64,000 bases of DNA from Phycisphaeraceae bacterium (GTDB taxonomy: Bacteria > Planctomycetota > Phycisphaerae > Phycisphaerales > Phycisphaeraceae). Below the pieces are notes generated by a model. That model was not told the DNA's origin, searched no databases, and worked only from the letters and a program-made list of their open reading frames with translations. Both the position numbers and the translations under genes were made by a program. The stretch lies in NCBI GenBank assembly GCA_020849625.1, contig JADLFV010000108.1, positions 1-64,000 on the forward strand, given 5' to 3'. Below, piece by piece: positions 8,560 through 17,562 of the stretch. Within the stretch, counting starts at the first letter, position 1. Each line of letters starts with the position of its first letter.

Positions 8560-9107
8560 GTCGGTTCGAGCAGGGCAAGCCACTCCGCGTTGCCGCCCTT
8601 GCCCCCCGGAAGCGGAGATTTCACCCAATTCAGCACGCGCACGCCCAGGGTCGGCAAGTGCTCGATCACCTGCAGGGCCACCCGCTGTGCTTCCTCATCA
8701 TCGAGCCGATGCACGCCCGCTTCATAGTGCGGCTTGATGAGCGTGATGACACGCCCAGTGGGTGGAGTGAGCCAGCGCAAGGCGGCGGGGATCGCCTGCT
8801 GCTGTTTGGTCCAGCCCAGGTCGATCACGACCAGATCGCATGTCGTATCCGGGGGCGCCAGGTGCAGAGCATTGCTGCGCTCCATGACAGTGACCCGCGG
8901 ATCGTTGCGCAGCTTCCAGTCGAGCTGGCCGTAGGCGGTGTCCACGGCAAAGACACGGGCCGCACCGCGCTGCAGCAGACAATCGGTGAATCCGCCGGCC
9001 GAACAACCCAGGTCCGCGCAGGTCATGCCAGTGACATCAAGTTGAAAGTGATCGAGGGCCGCCTCCAGCTTCAGTCCACCGCGGGAAACGTAGGGTCTTT
9101 CGCTCAC
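8553..9107 (-). CDS. FtsJ-domain RNA methyltransferase (TlyA-like without S4 domain)
   Basis: The 184-aa protein has the FtsJ/RrmJ fold: SRGGLKLEAALDHF is the TlyA-type entry motif, then the SAM site DLGCSAGGFTDCLLQRGA, VFAVDTAYGQLDW, and the catalytic Lys region VITLIKPHYEAG. TlyA enzymes usually carry an N-terminal S4 RNA-binding domain before SRGGLKL; here it is missing. GTG 9107 is chosen because it overlaps the stop of the upstream gene as GTGA; a longer frame to 9188 would run through that gene. Likely a 2'-O-ribose methyltransferase of rRNA or tRNA. Confidence 0.8.
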   Translation of the reverse strand: MSERPYVSRGGLKLEAALDHFQLDVTGMTCADLGCSAGGFTDCLLQRGAARVFAVDTAYGQLDWKLRNDPRVTVMERSNALHLAPPDTTCDLVVIDLGWTKQQQAIPAALRWLTPPTGRVITLIKPHYEAGVHRLDDEEAQRVALQVIEHLPTLGVRVLNWVKSPLPGGKGGNAEWLALLEPTY

Positions 9108-9487
9108 GTTGGACCTCGACCGGCCGCCATTGTCCGCCGCACGAACTCCACCAGCGACACCACCGCGGCTGTGAAAAACAGCGGACACAGCGCGATCAGC
9201 ACCATGCCCGTGTTGTGTTGAAGCTCCAGATCAACCCCCGGTTGCTGCTTGCCCAGCAGGTAGGCGACGCCCAACACCGTGCCCTGAATGCCGACGGTGA
9301 GCATCAGCAGGCTCACGGCAATGGGAAGCAGCGCCGGCGCGGGCTTGTCCTGTGGGCGCAGCATCATCATGTGCAATCCACCCAGCAGCAGGGCGGCCCC
9401 CATGCCGATGAACTGATGATAGATAGCGAACCCGAAGCCGCTGAGGATCACCAGGACGTTGAGGACCAGGGCGGCGCGGCGGATCAT
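9104..9487 (-). CDS. Small four-helix membrane protein, unknown
   Basis: The 127-aa product is almost entirely four hydrophobic segments (about residues 5-22, 26-42, 53-75 and 95-118) with short polar links such as MLRPQDKPAP. I do not recognise the family. ATG 9487 is chosen because a TACCCT box lies 6 bp upstream and because the longer frame would read through the AGTGAAA repeat. Its stop overlaps the start of the FtsJ-like gene, so the two form an operon. No ligand-binding motif is visible. Confidence 0.65.
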   Translation of the reverse strand: MIRRAALVLNVLVILSGFGFAIYHQFIGMGAALLLGGLHMMMLRPQDKPAPALLPIAVSLLMLTVGIQGTVLGVAYLLGKQQPGVDLELQHNTGMVLIALCPLFFTAAVVSLVEFVRRTMAAGRGPT

Positions 9488-9493
9488 GTTGGT

Positions 9494-9499
9494 AGGGTA
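9494..9499 (-). promoter_or_regulatory. Putative -10 box TACCCT of the small membrane protein gene
   Basis: Read on the minus strand, TACCCT is followed after 6 bp by the ATG at 9487 without a Shine-Dalgarno. It abuts the AGTGAAA repeat, so the repeat lies immediately upstream of the promoter. Confidence 0.35.
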
Positions 9500-9504
9500 A
9501 AGGC

Positions 9505-9613
9505 AAAAGTGAAAAGTGAAAAGTGAAGAGTGAAAATGAAAAAAGCGCGGCCGAGCGTCCAGCCGCGCTTCATCACTCAAATTTTCACTTTTCACTTTCC
9601 CCTTTTCACTTTA
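9505..9613. repeat. Inverted tandem-word element (AGTGAAA word) around the sod terminator
   Basis: The left arm (9505-9537) is built of AGTGAAA heptamers and the right arm (9580-9613) of the complement TTTTCACTTTTCAC. The right arm runs into the stop codon of the superoxide dismutase gene. The loop holds a separate GC-rich hairpin (9543-9570). The same heptamer occurs inside cimA at 19708 and in the gap at 41136. Confidence 0.9.
9543..9570 (-). terminator. Rho-independent terminator of superoxide dismutase
   Basis: AAGCGCGGC pairs with GCCGCGCTT around a 10-base loop. On the minus strand the stem is followed by TTTTTTCATTTT, a usable U-run, about 40 bp after the sod stop. Confidence 0.75.
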
Positions 9614-10234
9614 CTTCGCCTTGGCGAAGTTCTCCGCCACCTGCTTCCAGTTGACCACGTCCCAGAAGGCCGCGATGTAGTCGGGCCGGCGGTTCTGATA
9701 GTTGAGGTAGTAGGCGTGCTCCCAGACATCCAGGCCGAGGATCGGCTTGCAGTTGCAATCGACCAGGCCCTTCATCAGCGGATTGTCCTGGTTGGGGGTG
9801 GAGCAGACGCAGAGCTTGCCATCGGCGCCGAGTCCCAGCCAGGCCCAGCCGGAGCCGAAACGGGTGGCGGCGGCATTGGCGAACTTCTCCTTGAAGGCAT
9901 CGACCGAGCCGAAGGCGCTTTCGATGGCTTTGAGCAGCTCACCTTGCGGGGCGCCGCCTTTGCCCTTGGGCGCCAGGACCTTCCAGAACAGCGAATGGTT
10001 GGCGTGCCCGCCGCCGTTGTTGCGGACCGCGGTCTGTTTGTCCTTGGGCAGTTTGGACAGGTCAGCGATCAGCTCGTTGACGTCGGTCGGGACACTCAGG
10101 CTTTCGATCGCCTTGTTGAGATTGGTCACGTAGGCGTTGTGGTGCTTGCCGTGGTGAATCTGCATGGTTCGTTCGTCAATCACCGGCTCGAGGGCGTTGG
10201 GTGCGTAGGGCAGGTCGGGCAGCGTATAAGCCAT
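9611..10234 (-). CDS. Fe/Mn superoxide dismutase
   Basis: The 207-aa enzyme dismutates superoxide in the cytoplasm; no signal peptide is present. All family landmarks are visible: [14 protein letters not shown] with metal ligand His27, [11 protein letters not shown] with the second His, and [18 protein letters not shown] with the Asp and third His. ATG 10234 is preceded by AGGAG at good spacing; the longer frame from 10306 is not needed. Iron versus manganese cannot be decided with confidence from these motifs. It is monocistronic with its own terminator. Confidence 0.96.
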   Translation of the reverse strand: MAYTLPDLPYAPNALEPVIDERTMQIHHGKHHNAYVTNLNKAIESLSVPTDVNELIADLSKLPKDKQTAVRNNGGGHANHSLFWKVLAPKGKGGAPQGELLKAIESAFGSVDAFKEKFANAAATRFGSGWAWLGLGADGKLCVCSTPNQDNPLMKGLVDCNCKPILGLDVWEHAYYLNYQNRRPDYIAAFWDVVNWKQVAENFAKAK

Positions 10235-10398
10235 GTCGGAATCTCCTGTGTAGAAGGAATAAAAGGGCAGACCACGGAGTTTAGGTAGCAGCTTGAGGCC
10301 GGTCAAGCATCCAGCGGGCGGGTTCTTGGCGATAAATCATTATTTTTTAATAACTTGAGATCGTAATAGCCTGACGGGCGTTCGCGGCCATCCCTTTT

Positions 10399-10428
10399 TT
10401 GCTAAATATTTTGGAAATGTTCTAGTAT
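10399..10428 (+). promoter_or_regulatory. Possible promoter in the AT-rich leader of the sigma factor gene
   Basis: TTGCTA (10399-10404) and TAGTAT (10423-10428) are 18 bp apart, in a distinctly AT-rich stretch (about 10330-10470) that is otherwise empty between sod and the sigma factor. The remaining leader to 10530 shows no other feature I can name. Confidence 0.35.
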
Positions 10429-10530
10429 TCTGAACGACAGTTTGTGATAATCGTAATCATTGTAGGGTGGCGAAAGTGCCACCGGTGACGATTCAGGGAT
10501 CCGGGGGTTCCAAGATGAAGGGATAGGGCC

Positions 10531-11520
10531 ATGATGCACCTGACCGACATCCCGACGACTGAGGCGACTACTTCCAGGCGAAGAATCGCCCCCAAACCCT
10601 CCAGCGAAGCACTGAGCGACGCTGAGCGTGAAACTGCGCGTCAGATTCTCGATCAGCCGTACGATTTCACGCCGCACAAGCTGTTTAGCAAGCGGGACCG
10701 TGAAGCGGAGCGGGCGATTTTTCATGATGCTCCCTCGATTCCCACGCCGGACACCAGTTGGTACAACCCGGTGATGGAAGGCATCGGCGAGTCGCGCTCG
10801 ATGAACCAGGGATCGGTGCTGCTGACCGCCAGCCAGGAGCAGGCGTTGTTCCTGCAGTTCAACTACTGCCGCTACCGGGCAGCCCAGTTGCGCCAGCGCC
10901 TCCAGAAGCAGGGCCGACTGGCGCCCACCACCACGCGCAAGATGCTGTTCTGGCACAGCCAGGCGGCCGCCCTGCGCGATCAGATCGCTGACACCAACCT
11001 GGCCCTGGTGCTGGCCATGGCCAAGCGGGCCCGGCTCAACGACATGGATTTCGCCGACCTGGTCAGCGAGGGCAACATGGCCCTGCTGCGGGCGGTGGAC
11101 AAGTTCGATGCCGCGCGCGGGTTCAAGTTCTCGACCTACGCCTGCCGCGCCATTCTCAAGGCGTTCAGCCGGGCCGGGATGAAGATGACCCGCCATCGCC
11201 AGATGTTCCCCACCGACTTCGATCCGACCATGGAGCGCTCCAACTACATGGAGGTCAAGCGCGACGGGCACGAGGATGATTGTGCCGGCGAAGTCAAGGA
11301 CATCGTGCTGGACAACCGGGCCGACCTGACCGACATCGAGCAGGAAGTGATCGAGCACCGCTTCGCTCTGAACCGGGCCGCCACGGATAAGCCGCGTCGT
11401 CCGCTGACGCTGGAGCAGGTCGGCCGAATCATCGGCGTGACCAAGGAGCGGGTGCGTCAAATTCAGAACAAGGCCCTGGCCAAGATTCGCGCTTCGCTGG
11501 AGGATGATTTCCTTCGTTAG
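10531..11520 (+). CDS. Sigma-70 family RNA polymerase sigma factor
   Basis: The 329-aa protein is a sigma factor with regions 2, 3 and 4 but no long region 1. Region 2 is plain: ADTNLALVLAMAKRA, DFADLVSEGNMALLRAVDKFDAARGFKFSTYA. Region 4.2 is TLEQVGRIIGVTKERVRQIQNKALAKIR, the group 1/2 helix-turn-helix. The N-terminal 120 residues are unusual, with FTPHKLFSKRDREAERAIF. The ATG is the first of two in tandem after AAGGGATAGGG. A group 2/3 alternative sigma factor is likely; the housekeeping factor would be longer. A second sigma factor gene faces it at 11599. Confidence 0.88.
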   Translation: MMHLTDIPTTEATTSRRRIAPKPSSEALSDAERETARQILDQPYDFTPHKLFSKRDREAERAIFHDAPSIPTPDTSWYNPVMEGIGESRSMNQGSVLLTASQEQALFLQFNYCRYRAAQLRQRLQKQGRLAPTTTRKMLFWHSQAAALRDQIADTNLALVLAMAKRARLNDMDFADLVSEGNMALLRAVDKFDAARGFKFSTYACRAILKAFSRAGMKMTRHRQMFPTDFDPTMERSNYMEVKRDGHEDDCAGEVKDIVLDNRADLTDIEQEVIEHRFALNRAATDKPRRPLTLEQVGRIIGVTKERVRQIQNKALAKIRASLEDDFLR

Positions 11521-11558
11521 CGTGACGGGCTTGGGAAAAACGTCTGTTGGCTCTTCTG

Positions 11559-11592
11559 AGGCCGTGGGTATTCTCCGCCCACGGCCTTTTTA
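11559..11592 (+). terminator. Rho-independent terminator of the sigma factor gene
   Basis: GGCCGTGGG pairs with CCCACGGCC and is followed by TTTTT on the plus strand, about 40 bp after the stop codon. Confidence 0.88.
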
Positions 11593-11598
11593 CGTCGC

Positions 11599-12432
11599 TC
11601 AGGCCGAGCGCCGGGTCATCAGGTCGCGCAGCAGGCGGTCGTTGTCCGCCAGACGCGCCCGCAGACGCGCCAAAATCGAACTGTGCATCTGGCTGACGCG
11701 CGATTCGGACAGATCCAGCGTGCTGCCGATCTCGCGCATGGACAGGCCTTCGTAATAGTAAAGAATCACGATCAACTGCTCAGCCCGGGTCAGGTCGCGC
11801 AGCAGGGTATTGCGGATGTTGCGCCGCTCGGCGTCCTCGTGCGGCGGCACGACCCGCGGGTCGGCCAGGGAATCGGTCATCGGGCGCGACGAGCCATCCT
11901 GTGATGAATCATCACCTTCAAACCGGCTCATCGGCACATTCACTGACGCCAGCCCCTCGCGCTGGGCGCGGCGAACCTGGGACAACGTCAGCCCGCACAG
12001 ACCGGCCAGCTCCTGCTCGTCAGCGCAACGCCCCGTGTGATGAAACACCGATTGGCGCGCCCGTTCGATCAGGCGCAGCCGCCGCCGCTGCAGGCGCGTC
12101 ACCGCGTCGATCGAACGCAGGTAGTCGAGGATGGCGCTGTTGATCTTGTAGCGGGCATAGGTGGAAAATGCGGTGCCGCGATCGCCGTCGAAACGATCGA
12201 TGGCCTCCATCAGCCCGAACACGCCCTGTCCCGCCAGATCGCCCACCGCCACGTGACTGGGCAGCCGGCCCGACATGTGCTGGGCACACTGGCGGACCAG
12301 CGGCAAGTAGTGGGTGATCAGATCGTTGCGTGCGGCGAGGATGCAGTCTTGCTGCGCCGCGGTGCGGGCATGGCGATATTTGCGCCACAAGGACGCCTGC
12401 GGATCACTCAGATCGCGGATTGTCTGCGCCAC
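11599..12432 (-). CDS. Sigma-70 family factor of FliA/WhiG/SigB type
   Basis: The 277-aa factor has region 2 (GDLAGQGVFGLMEAIDRFDGDRGTAFSTYA), region 3 (DEQELAGLCGLTLSQVRRAQREG) and region 4 (LSMREIGSTLDLSESRVSQMHSSILARLR). The RVSQ-HS motif in region 4 is typical of FliA/WhiG and SigB/SigF groups. GTG 12432 is preceded by GGAGG. No flagellar genes or anti-sigma factor are next to it, so its regulon cannot be guessed from context. It converges on the other sigma gene across a terminator. Confidence 0.87.
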   Translation of the reverse strand: MAQTIRDLSDPQASLWRKYRHARTAAQQDCILAARNDLITHYLPLVRQCAQHMSGRLPSHVAVGDLAGQGVFGLMEAIDRFDGDRGTAFSTYARYKINSAILDYLRSIDAVTRLQRRRLRLIERARQSVFHHTGRCADEQELAGLCGLTLSQVRRAQREGLASVNVPMSRFEGDDSSQDGSSRPMTDSLADPRVVPPHEDAERRNIRNTLLRDLTRAEQLIVILYYYEGLSMREIGSTLDLSESRVSQMHSSILARLRARLADNDRLLRDLMTRRSA

Positions 12433-12625
12433 GCCGCCTCCATCTTCCCGGCCCGTCCGAACAACTCATGCGCGGGTTGAACTTACCTTCATCGGCCAAC
12501 ACTGACAACGAGTTTTCCCGCTTTGAGGATTAAGCGTGTAAAGCCCGTGAAAGAACGTCATTCATTGCCCGATAACCGGCGTTATCATGGACCTGCCCCG
12601 CCGCTGACCCGGCAAACAGGAGCGC

Positions 12626-13618
12626 ATGATGAAAAGCGAAACCTTCGCCGCTGATCGTTACGATCGAATGACCTACCGCCGTTGCGGGCGCAGCGGACTG
12701 ATGCTGCCGGCCATCGCCCTGGGCGGGTGGCACAACTTCACGCAGCGCGATGCCGCCTTCGCCATGATGAAGGCAGCCTTCGATCAGGGCGTGACGCACT
12801 TCGATCTGGCCAACAACTACGGCCCGCCCCCCGGAAGAGCGGAAAAAGTGGTGGGACGCCTATTGCGAGACCACTTCCGGGGGCATCGTGATGAGTTGAT
12901 CGTCTCCAGCAAAGCCGGCTACCTGATGTGGCCCGGGCCGTATGGTGAATGGGGCAGCCGCAAACACCTGATCGCTTCCTGCGAGCAGTCGCTGCGCCGC
13001 CTGCGTCTGGACTACGTTGACATCTTCTACTCGCATCGTCCCGACGATCAGACACCGATGGAAGAAACCGTTGGCACCCTGGATCAACTGGTGCGTCAGG
13101 GCAAGGCGCTGTACGCGGGGGTGAGCAACTACAGTGGCGCTGCGACGCGCCACGCCAACGAGTTGTTGCGCGGCATGGGCACGCCGCTGCTGATCCACCA
13201 GCCGCGCTATCACATGCTCGACCGTCGGATCGAGGACGACCTGCTACCGGTGACGGATGAACTGGGCATCGGCGTGATCGTGTTCAGCCCGCTGGCTCAG
13301 GGCCTGCTCACCGAAAAATATCTCGACGCCATTCCCGCCGACTCGCGGGCGAGTGATCCGTCCAGTCCGTTTCTGCGGCCCGAGCAGGTGACCGAGCAGG
13401 TGCGTGACAAAGTGCGCCGGCTGCAGCCGATCGCCGCCGAGCGTAATCAGAGCATCGCCCAGTTGGCGGTCAGTTGGATACTGCGCGATGCGCGGATCAC
13501 CAGCGTGCTGATCGGGGCGCGCACGGTCGAGCAGGTGGCGCAGAACGTCGCAGCCCTGGAGGCCGAGCCGGTGAGCGGCGAGCATCTTCAGCGCATCGAG
13601 GCGATCCTGTCACAGTGA
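12626..13618 (+). CDS. Aldo/keto reductase, YghZ/L-glyceraldehyde 3-phosphate reductase type
   Basis: The 330-aa NADPH-dependent reductase belongs to the AKR superfamily. Catalytic residues are in place: Asp60 and Tyr65 in FDLANNYGPPPG, Lys in ELIVSSKAGY, and His in DIFYSHRPD. The PPPGRAEK and SSKAGYLMWPGPYG segments match the YghZ-like group, which reduces L-glyceraldehyde 3-phosphate and other aldehydes. The NADPH-binding end is SVLIGARTVEQVAQN. A Shine-Dalgarno (CAGGAGCGC) precedes the ATG. Two inverted copies of CTTCCGGGGG lie within residues 68-86. Confidence 0.92.
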   Translation: MMKSETFAADRYDRMTYRRCGRSGLMLPAIALGGWHNFTQRDAAFAMMKAAFDQGVTHFDLANNYGPPPGRAEKVVGRLLRDHFRGHRDELIVSSKAGYLMWPGPYGEWGSRKHLIASCEQSLRRLRLDYVDIFYSHRPDDQTPMEETVGTLDQLVRQGKALYAGVSNYSGAATRHANELLRGMGTPLLIHQPRYHMLDRRIEDDLLPVTDELGIGVIVFSPLAQGLLTEKYLDAIPADSRASDPSSPFLRPEQVTEQVRDKVRRLQPIAAERNQSIAQLAVSWILRDARITSVLIGARTVEQVAQNVAALEAEPVSGEHLQRIEAILSQ

Positions 13619-13663
13619 TCGCGGTTGAACGTGATCGCTGAATGCATTTGGGGTGAAATAAAA

Positions 13664-13692
13664 GAAGCCCACGGTTTCAAACCGTGGGCTTC
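13664..13692 (-). terminator. Terminator of the secretin gene
   Basis: GAAGCCCACGGT pairs with ACCGTGGGCTTC. On the minus strand the stem is followed by TTTTATTT, so it serves the secretin gene ending at 13719; the plus-strand side lacks a T-run. Confidence 0.82.
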
Positions 13693-13718
13693 CAGGTATT
13701 GTTGTGTGGTTTGACCGC

Positions 13719-16700
13719 TCAGCGGTTGGCGTTGTAGTCGATCGGGTTGGCAGTGATGCCCGGGAACAATTGCTCTTCCTGTTCGCCCTGGATGATGATC
13801 GACGGTCGGATCAGGATCAGCAGCGTTTTTTCATCCTTGATGGTTGCTGAGTTGGTGAACAGGCGGTTGAGCACGGGGATCTTGGACAGCACGGGGACGC
13901 CGGCCTCGATCTCAGCTTCGCCGATCAGGCGCTGGCCGCCCAGCAGCAGGGTGCCGTTGTCCGGGATGCTGACCGTGGCGCGGATCACGGTGATTTCCAA
14001 CTCGGGCGTCTGGATATAGCCTACGACGCCGGTGCCCGGAATGGGATTGCCATTGTTATCCGTTTGCTGAGCGCCGGAGATGGCGATGCGTTCGATCGGT
14101 TGGGCAAGGTCAGCCAGGGACGGTCGCAGAGTGAGCGTGACATATCGGCGGTCGGCGCTGACGGTGCCTTCAACGTCCATGATCACGCCGGACTGCACCA
14201 CCGACAGTGTAATGTCAAAGCCGCCTGTGTCCGGCACCGGCTCCAGGTCGCTGATGAAAGCGATCTGCTTAGCCACCTGGACATAGGCACGCTGGCCATT
14301 GAAGAAAGTGATCCGCGGCGCGGTGAGCGTGATGGAGCGGTTGCTGACCTGCGTGGCCTTGACCATCAGGTTGACTTCGAAGTCGTCCAGATATGTCACC
14401 GACATATCCAGTCCGCGACCACTTCCCGGAGCGCCCACGCCCGGAAGGATCGGGCCGGAGTAGGTGCCGATGCCGGGAGTGGGGATGATACCGGCAGGAG
14501 TCAGGCCGGAAGTCACGGCCCCCGCCTGGGCCAGGGACACTGAATCCTGGTTGATGGCGATCGGCCCCAGCCCGTTGCCCAGGCCGGTGATGCGGAAGTC
14601 CATATCGACGCCGATTTCCTCGAGGAAGTGTTCCTCGACCAGCAGGAATCGCGTTTCCACGGAAATCTGCGCGGTCTTGGCTTCGCGCAGGCTGGCCAGC
14701 AGGGCCACGATTTCGCGGTGGTTCTGCGGGGTGGTCTTGATGATGAACTGGTTGCCCAGGACCTGGAGGCTGGAGACGGTGCCGCCGTAGAAGGCCCACT
14801 CCTCGGGCTGGCCGACGGTGTCCTGAATGAGGCTGGTCACCGACTGAATGATCTCAGTACGGGTGGGAGTGTCGGTTCCCTCTCCCTCCTGCTGGCCCTG
14901 CTCCTGGCCGAAGAGCCCCTGGCCGCCGCCACCGCCGCCACCGCCGCCACCACCGCCGCCGCCGCCCGTGCTGGTGTTGGACAGGGCGTCCTGAAGGCTG
15001 AAGGAGGATGCGTCAGTGAAGTTGGGCACCTGCACCAGCAGGTCGCGGATGTCGTAGGTGCGGATTTCGGTGGTGCGGCTGAGGTCACGGTTGGTGGAAA
15101 CGGTCACGATGCCTTCGATGATCGAGTAACCGACCGGATCGAAGTCGCTGCCGACCTGCTGCAGCACCAAACGCAGGGCCTGCTCGGCCGAGACGTTGGT
15201 CAACTGGAGGCTGATGGGGGTGTCGGGTTCGACGCCGGCCTGCTCCAGCACGGTCCAGTTGACGAAGAAGTTGACGCCGGTGGTGTTGCGCAGGTATTCG
15301 ATGACGTTGGCCAGGCGGTTGGCCTCGAAGTTGATCGGCACCGGCTCCTTGAGCTTGCGCATCACCTGGCGGTTGACGTCGGTGTCGCCGCCGGCCTCAT
15401 CAGCGCTGGACAGGCGAAGCTCGGTCAATTCCGGCCAGTCCTCGGGATAACGGATCAGCTCGGTGTAGGGCACCGAAGCCTCGGCGTCGTCCGTACGCAG
15501 ACGGGCTCGGTAAACATTGCGATTGCGGCGGACCTCGCGGCCACGGACCAGGATATCCGCGTCTTCGCACATATCCTTCATGGCCTGGGCCGCGATATTG
15601 TTCGGCTCCAGCCACAGCACCTGGCTGAGCACATCCAGGGCCTCGGTGTACTTCATGTCCTTCTGCAACTCGCGGGCACGGACCAGCAGTTCGTTGACTT
15701 GCTTCTCACGATCACGGGTCGCGGTTTTCTGAGCCAGTTGCTGCTGCTTGGCCCGCTGCTCTTCCTGGGCCTTGAGTTCCTGCTGCTCGTATGAGCGCTG
15801 CTGGTTGAGGATGTCACTGGTGAGGCTCTCCGCTTCACCGCGCAGGGCCTTGTACTGCTCGGCGCTGAACAGTTCGCTGTTGCGGTCGAGTACGCCTTTG
15901 GCCTGGGCCACCGACTCCAGGGCCGCGGGGAAGCTGCGGGCCGCAGCGAGGCTGCGGGCGTTATTCATCGCCTGATCGAACTCCGCTCGCGTGGCGGCCG
16001 CCCGAAGCTCGCGCAGCGAACGGTCGCGGGTCAGCACATCACTGGGCGCCAACTCCTGGGCGCGGCGGGCCTTGACGGCTGAGAGTGCCGCGGCGATCTG
16101 CTGATTGTCCGGATCCAGGGCCATGGCCTGCTGGTAGCTTTCCGTGGCCAGAGAGAGGTTGCCGGCCATTTCCGCCTGCTGACCCTCAGCCAGTTTCTGC
16201 TGGGCGTACAGCTTGCGGTAGTGATCCATCGTGTCCTGGCCGCTGGGAGCTGCAGCGGTCATCGGTTCGGCTGCGGGGGCAGGTTGTTCGACAACGGGAG
16301 CAGGCTCAGCCATCGGTTCGGCGGCAGGCTGCTCGGTAGTCGTGGGGGCGGGTTCGGCTGCGGGCTGTTCGACGGCCGGCTCGGTCGCCATGGGCTGTTC
16401 GGTGGGCTCGGCTTGGGCCAACTGGCCCACGGGCTTCTCAAGCACCGGCTCGGCCACGGGCTGTTCAACCACCACCGGCTCGGCGGCGGGCTGTTCGACG
16501 ACCGGCTCGGCGGCGACGACCGGAGCTTCCACGGCAGCCGGCGTCTCAGCCATCGCCATCGGCGGGGCCTGCGACGCTTCGATCGAAGCCATGTATTGAT
16601 CCACACGCTGCTGCTCGAACCAGCTCAGGCTTACGCCGCTGTCGTGCACCGCGGCCAGCTTCGATTGCGCGGCCGCCATGTTGCCGGCCTCGAGGTCGCT

Positions 16701-17333
16701 CTGCGCCGCATCGATCAGCATCCTGGCGGTGGTCAGATCGGCGTTGGACTGGCGTCGCACCTGAGCCAGCCGCGCCGCAGCCACGGTCTTGATCGAATCG
16801 CTGGCCTGGGCGTCGGAGAGAATCGCTTCGTACAGTGAGATCGACGCGGAGGGATTGCCTGCGGCGACTTCGTCAGCGGCAGCCAGGTTGTCCGCAGCGG
16901 TCACGACCGGCACTGCGGGCGCCGCTTCAGTGATCGGCTCAGTCGCGGGCGCGGTTTCAGCCGCGGGCGCAGCGGCCGGTGCAGCCTTGGCTGCTTCGGG
17001 AGTCATCGGCTCGGCGGGTGTGGTGGGCGCTTCGTTTCGCGCTTCAGCCTGCACCTGCGCGGTGTCGGAAGCGTCAGCACCCAGCGTCTTGTCGATCTGC
17101 TGCAGCATCTTGTACAGCGCCAAACGCTCCTCGCGCGGCAACTGCATCGTGTCCACGCGGCGGAAGGTTTCGCGCGCTGTCTGCAGATCGCCGGCCTCGT
17201 ACTGTCCAAGGCCTTGCTGATACAGCTCGGCGGCCGTGGAAGGTTTGTCAGCCTGAGCAAGGATCACTTGCGCCAGACCGAGAGACAGGCACAGACTGAC
17301 CGTGACCACAGCGAGAATGCGTCGTGTCAACAA
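13719..17333 (-). CDS. Secretin (GspD/PilQ superfamily) with long TPR and low-complexity N-terminus
   Basis: This large outer-membrane channel protein (1204 aa) has a signal peptide (AVVTVSLCLSLGLAQVILA), helical repeats to about residue 240, a Pro/Ala/Val/Glu low-complexity linker (repeats of EQPAAEPV), further TPR-like helices, a secretin N0/N1-like part (ISLQLTNVSAEQALRLVLQQ) split by a run of Gly and a Gln/Glu-rich loop, and a C-terminal secretin core ending VPVLSKIPVLNRLF. TTG 17333 is chosen because GGAGG lies 7 bp upstream; a TTG at 17348 overlaps that Shine-Dalgarno. No other type II secretion or pilus genes are adjacent, so the partner system is elsewhere. Confidence 0.88.
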   Translation of the reverse strand: MLTRRILAVVTVSLCLSLGLAQVILAQADKPSTAAELYQQGLGQYEAGDLQTARETFRRVDTMQLPREERLALYKMLQQIDKTLGADASDTAQVQAEARNEAPTTPAEPMTPEAAKAAPAAAPAAETAPATEPITEAAPAVPVVTAADNLAAADEVAAGNPSASISLYEAILSDAQASDSIKTVAAARLAQVRRQSNADLTTARMLIDAAQSDLEAGNMAAAQSKLAAVHDSGVSLSWFEQQRVDQYMASIEASQAPPMAMAETPAAVEAPVVAAEPVVEQPAAEPVVVEQPVAEPVLEKPVGQLAQAEPTEQPMATEPAVEQPAAEPAPTTTEQPAAEPMAEPAPVVEQPAPAAEPMTAAAPSGQDTMDHYRKLYAQQKLAEGQQAEMAGNLSLATESYQQAMALDPDNQQIAAALSAVKARRAQELAPSDVLTRDRSLRELRAAATRAEFDQAMNNARSLAAARSFPAALESVAQAKGVLDRNSELFSAEQYKALRGEAESLTSDILNQQRSYEQQELKAQEEQRAKQQQLAQKTATRDREKQVNELLVRARELQKDMKYTEALDVLSQVLWLEPNNIAAQAMKDMCEDADILVRGREVRRNRNVYRARLRTDDAEASVPYTELIRYPEDWPELTELRLSSADEAGGDTDVNRQVMRKLKEPVPINFEANRLANVIEYLRNTTGVNFFVNWTVLEQAGVEPDTPISLQLTNVSAEQALRLVLQQVGSDFDPVGYSIIEGIVTVSTNRDLSRTTEIRTYDIRDLLVQVPNFTDASSFSLQDALSNTSTGGGGGGGGGGGGGGGQGLFGQEQGQQEGEGTDTPTRTEIIQSVTSLIQDTVGQPEEWAFYGGTVSSLQVLGNQFIIKTTPQNHREIVALLASLREAKTAQISVETRFLLVEEHFLEEIGVDMDFRITGLGNGLGPIAINQDSVSLAQAGAVTSGLTPAGIIPTPGIGTYSGPILPGVGAPGSGRGLDMSVTYLDDFEVNLMVKATQVSNRSITLTAPRITFFNGQRAYVQVAKQIAFISDLEPVPDTGGFDITLSVVQSGVIMDVEGTVSADRRYVTLTLRPSLADLAQPIERIAISGAQQTDNNGNPIPGTGVVGYIQTPELEITVIRATVSIPDNGTLLLGGQRLIGEAEIEAGVPVLSKIPVLNRLFTNSATIKDEKTLLILIRPSIIIQGEQEEQLFPGITANPIDYNANR

Positions 17334-17348
17334 AGCGGAGCCTCCCAA

Positions 17349-17562
17349 TTTCAGTCGCCTTTCGGGCAGGGATTTCGCACCCAGCAGCGACCGAGCACAA
17401 GGTATCCTACGGGAACAAATTCCGGGCCTGCCCCGAAGGGCCGGTTCCCACCGGCAGGCAGTCTAAATCCAAGCCCCCGTCGCTGCAAGTGCCTTGTTTC
17501 AAACCGCTTGTCCGATAAACCGTCTGACGCCAATACTGGTGGTCGCCGTCCACGACCGTCGT
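17349..17562. other. Gap upstream of the secretin gene
   Basis: No gene is visible. The only structure is GCCTGCC (17426-17432) pairing with GGCAGGC (17453-17459). The secretin promoter presumably lies here, but I find no convincing hexamers. Confidence 0.35.

Noticed and set aside
14628-15794. Plus-strand frame opposite the secretin gene
   Set aside because: Its composition (Gly, Val, Asp, Gln-rich without motifs) is that of an antisense shadow, and the secretin is clear.
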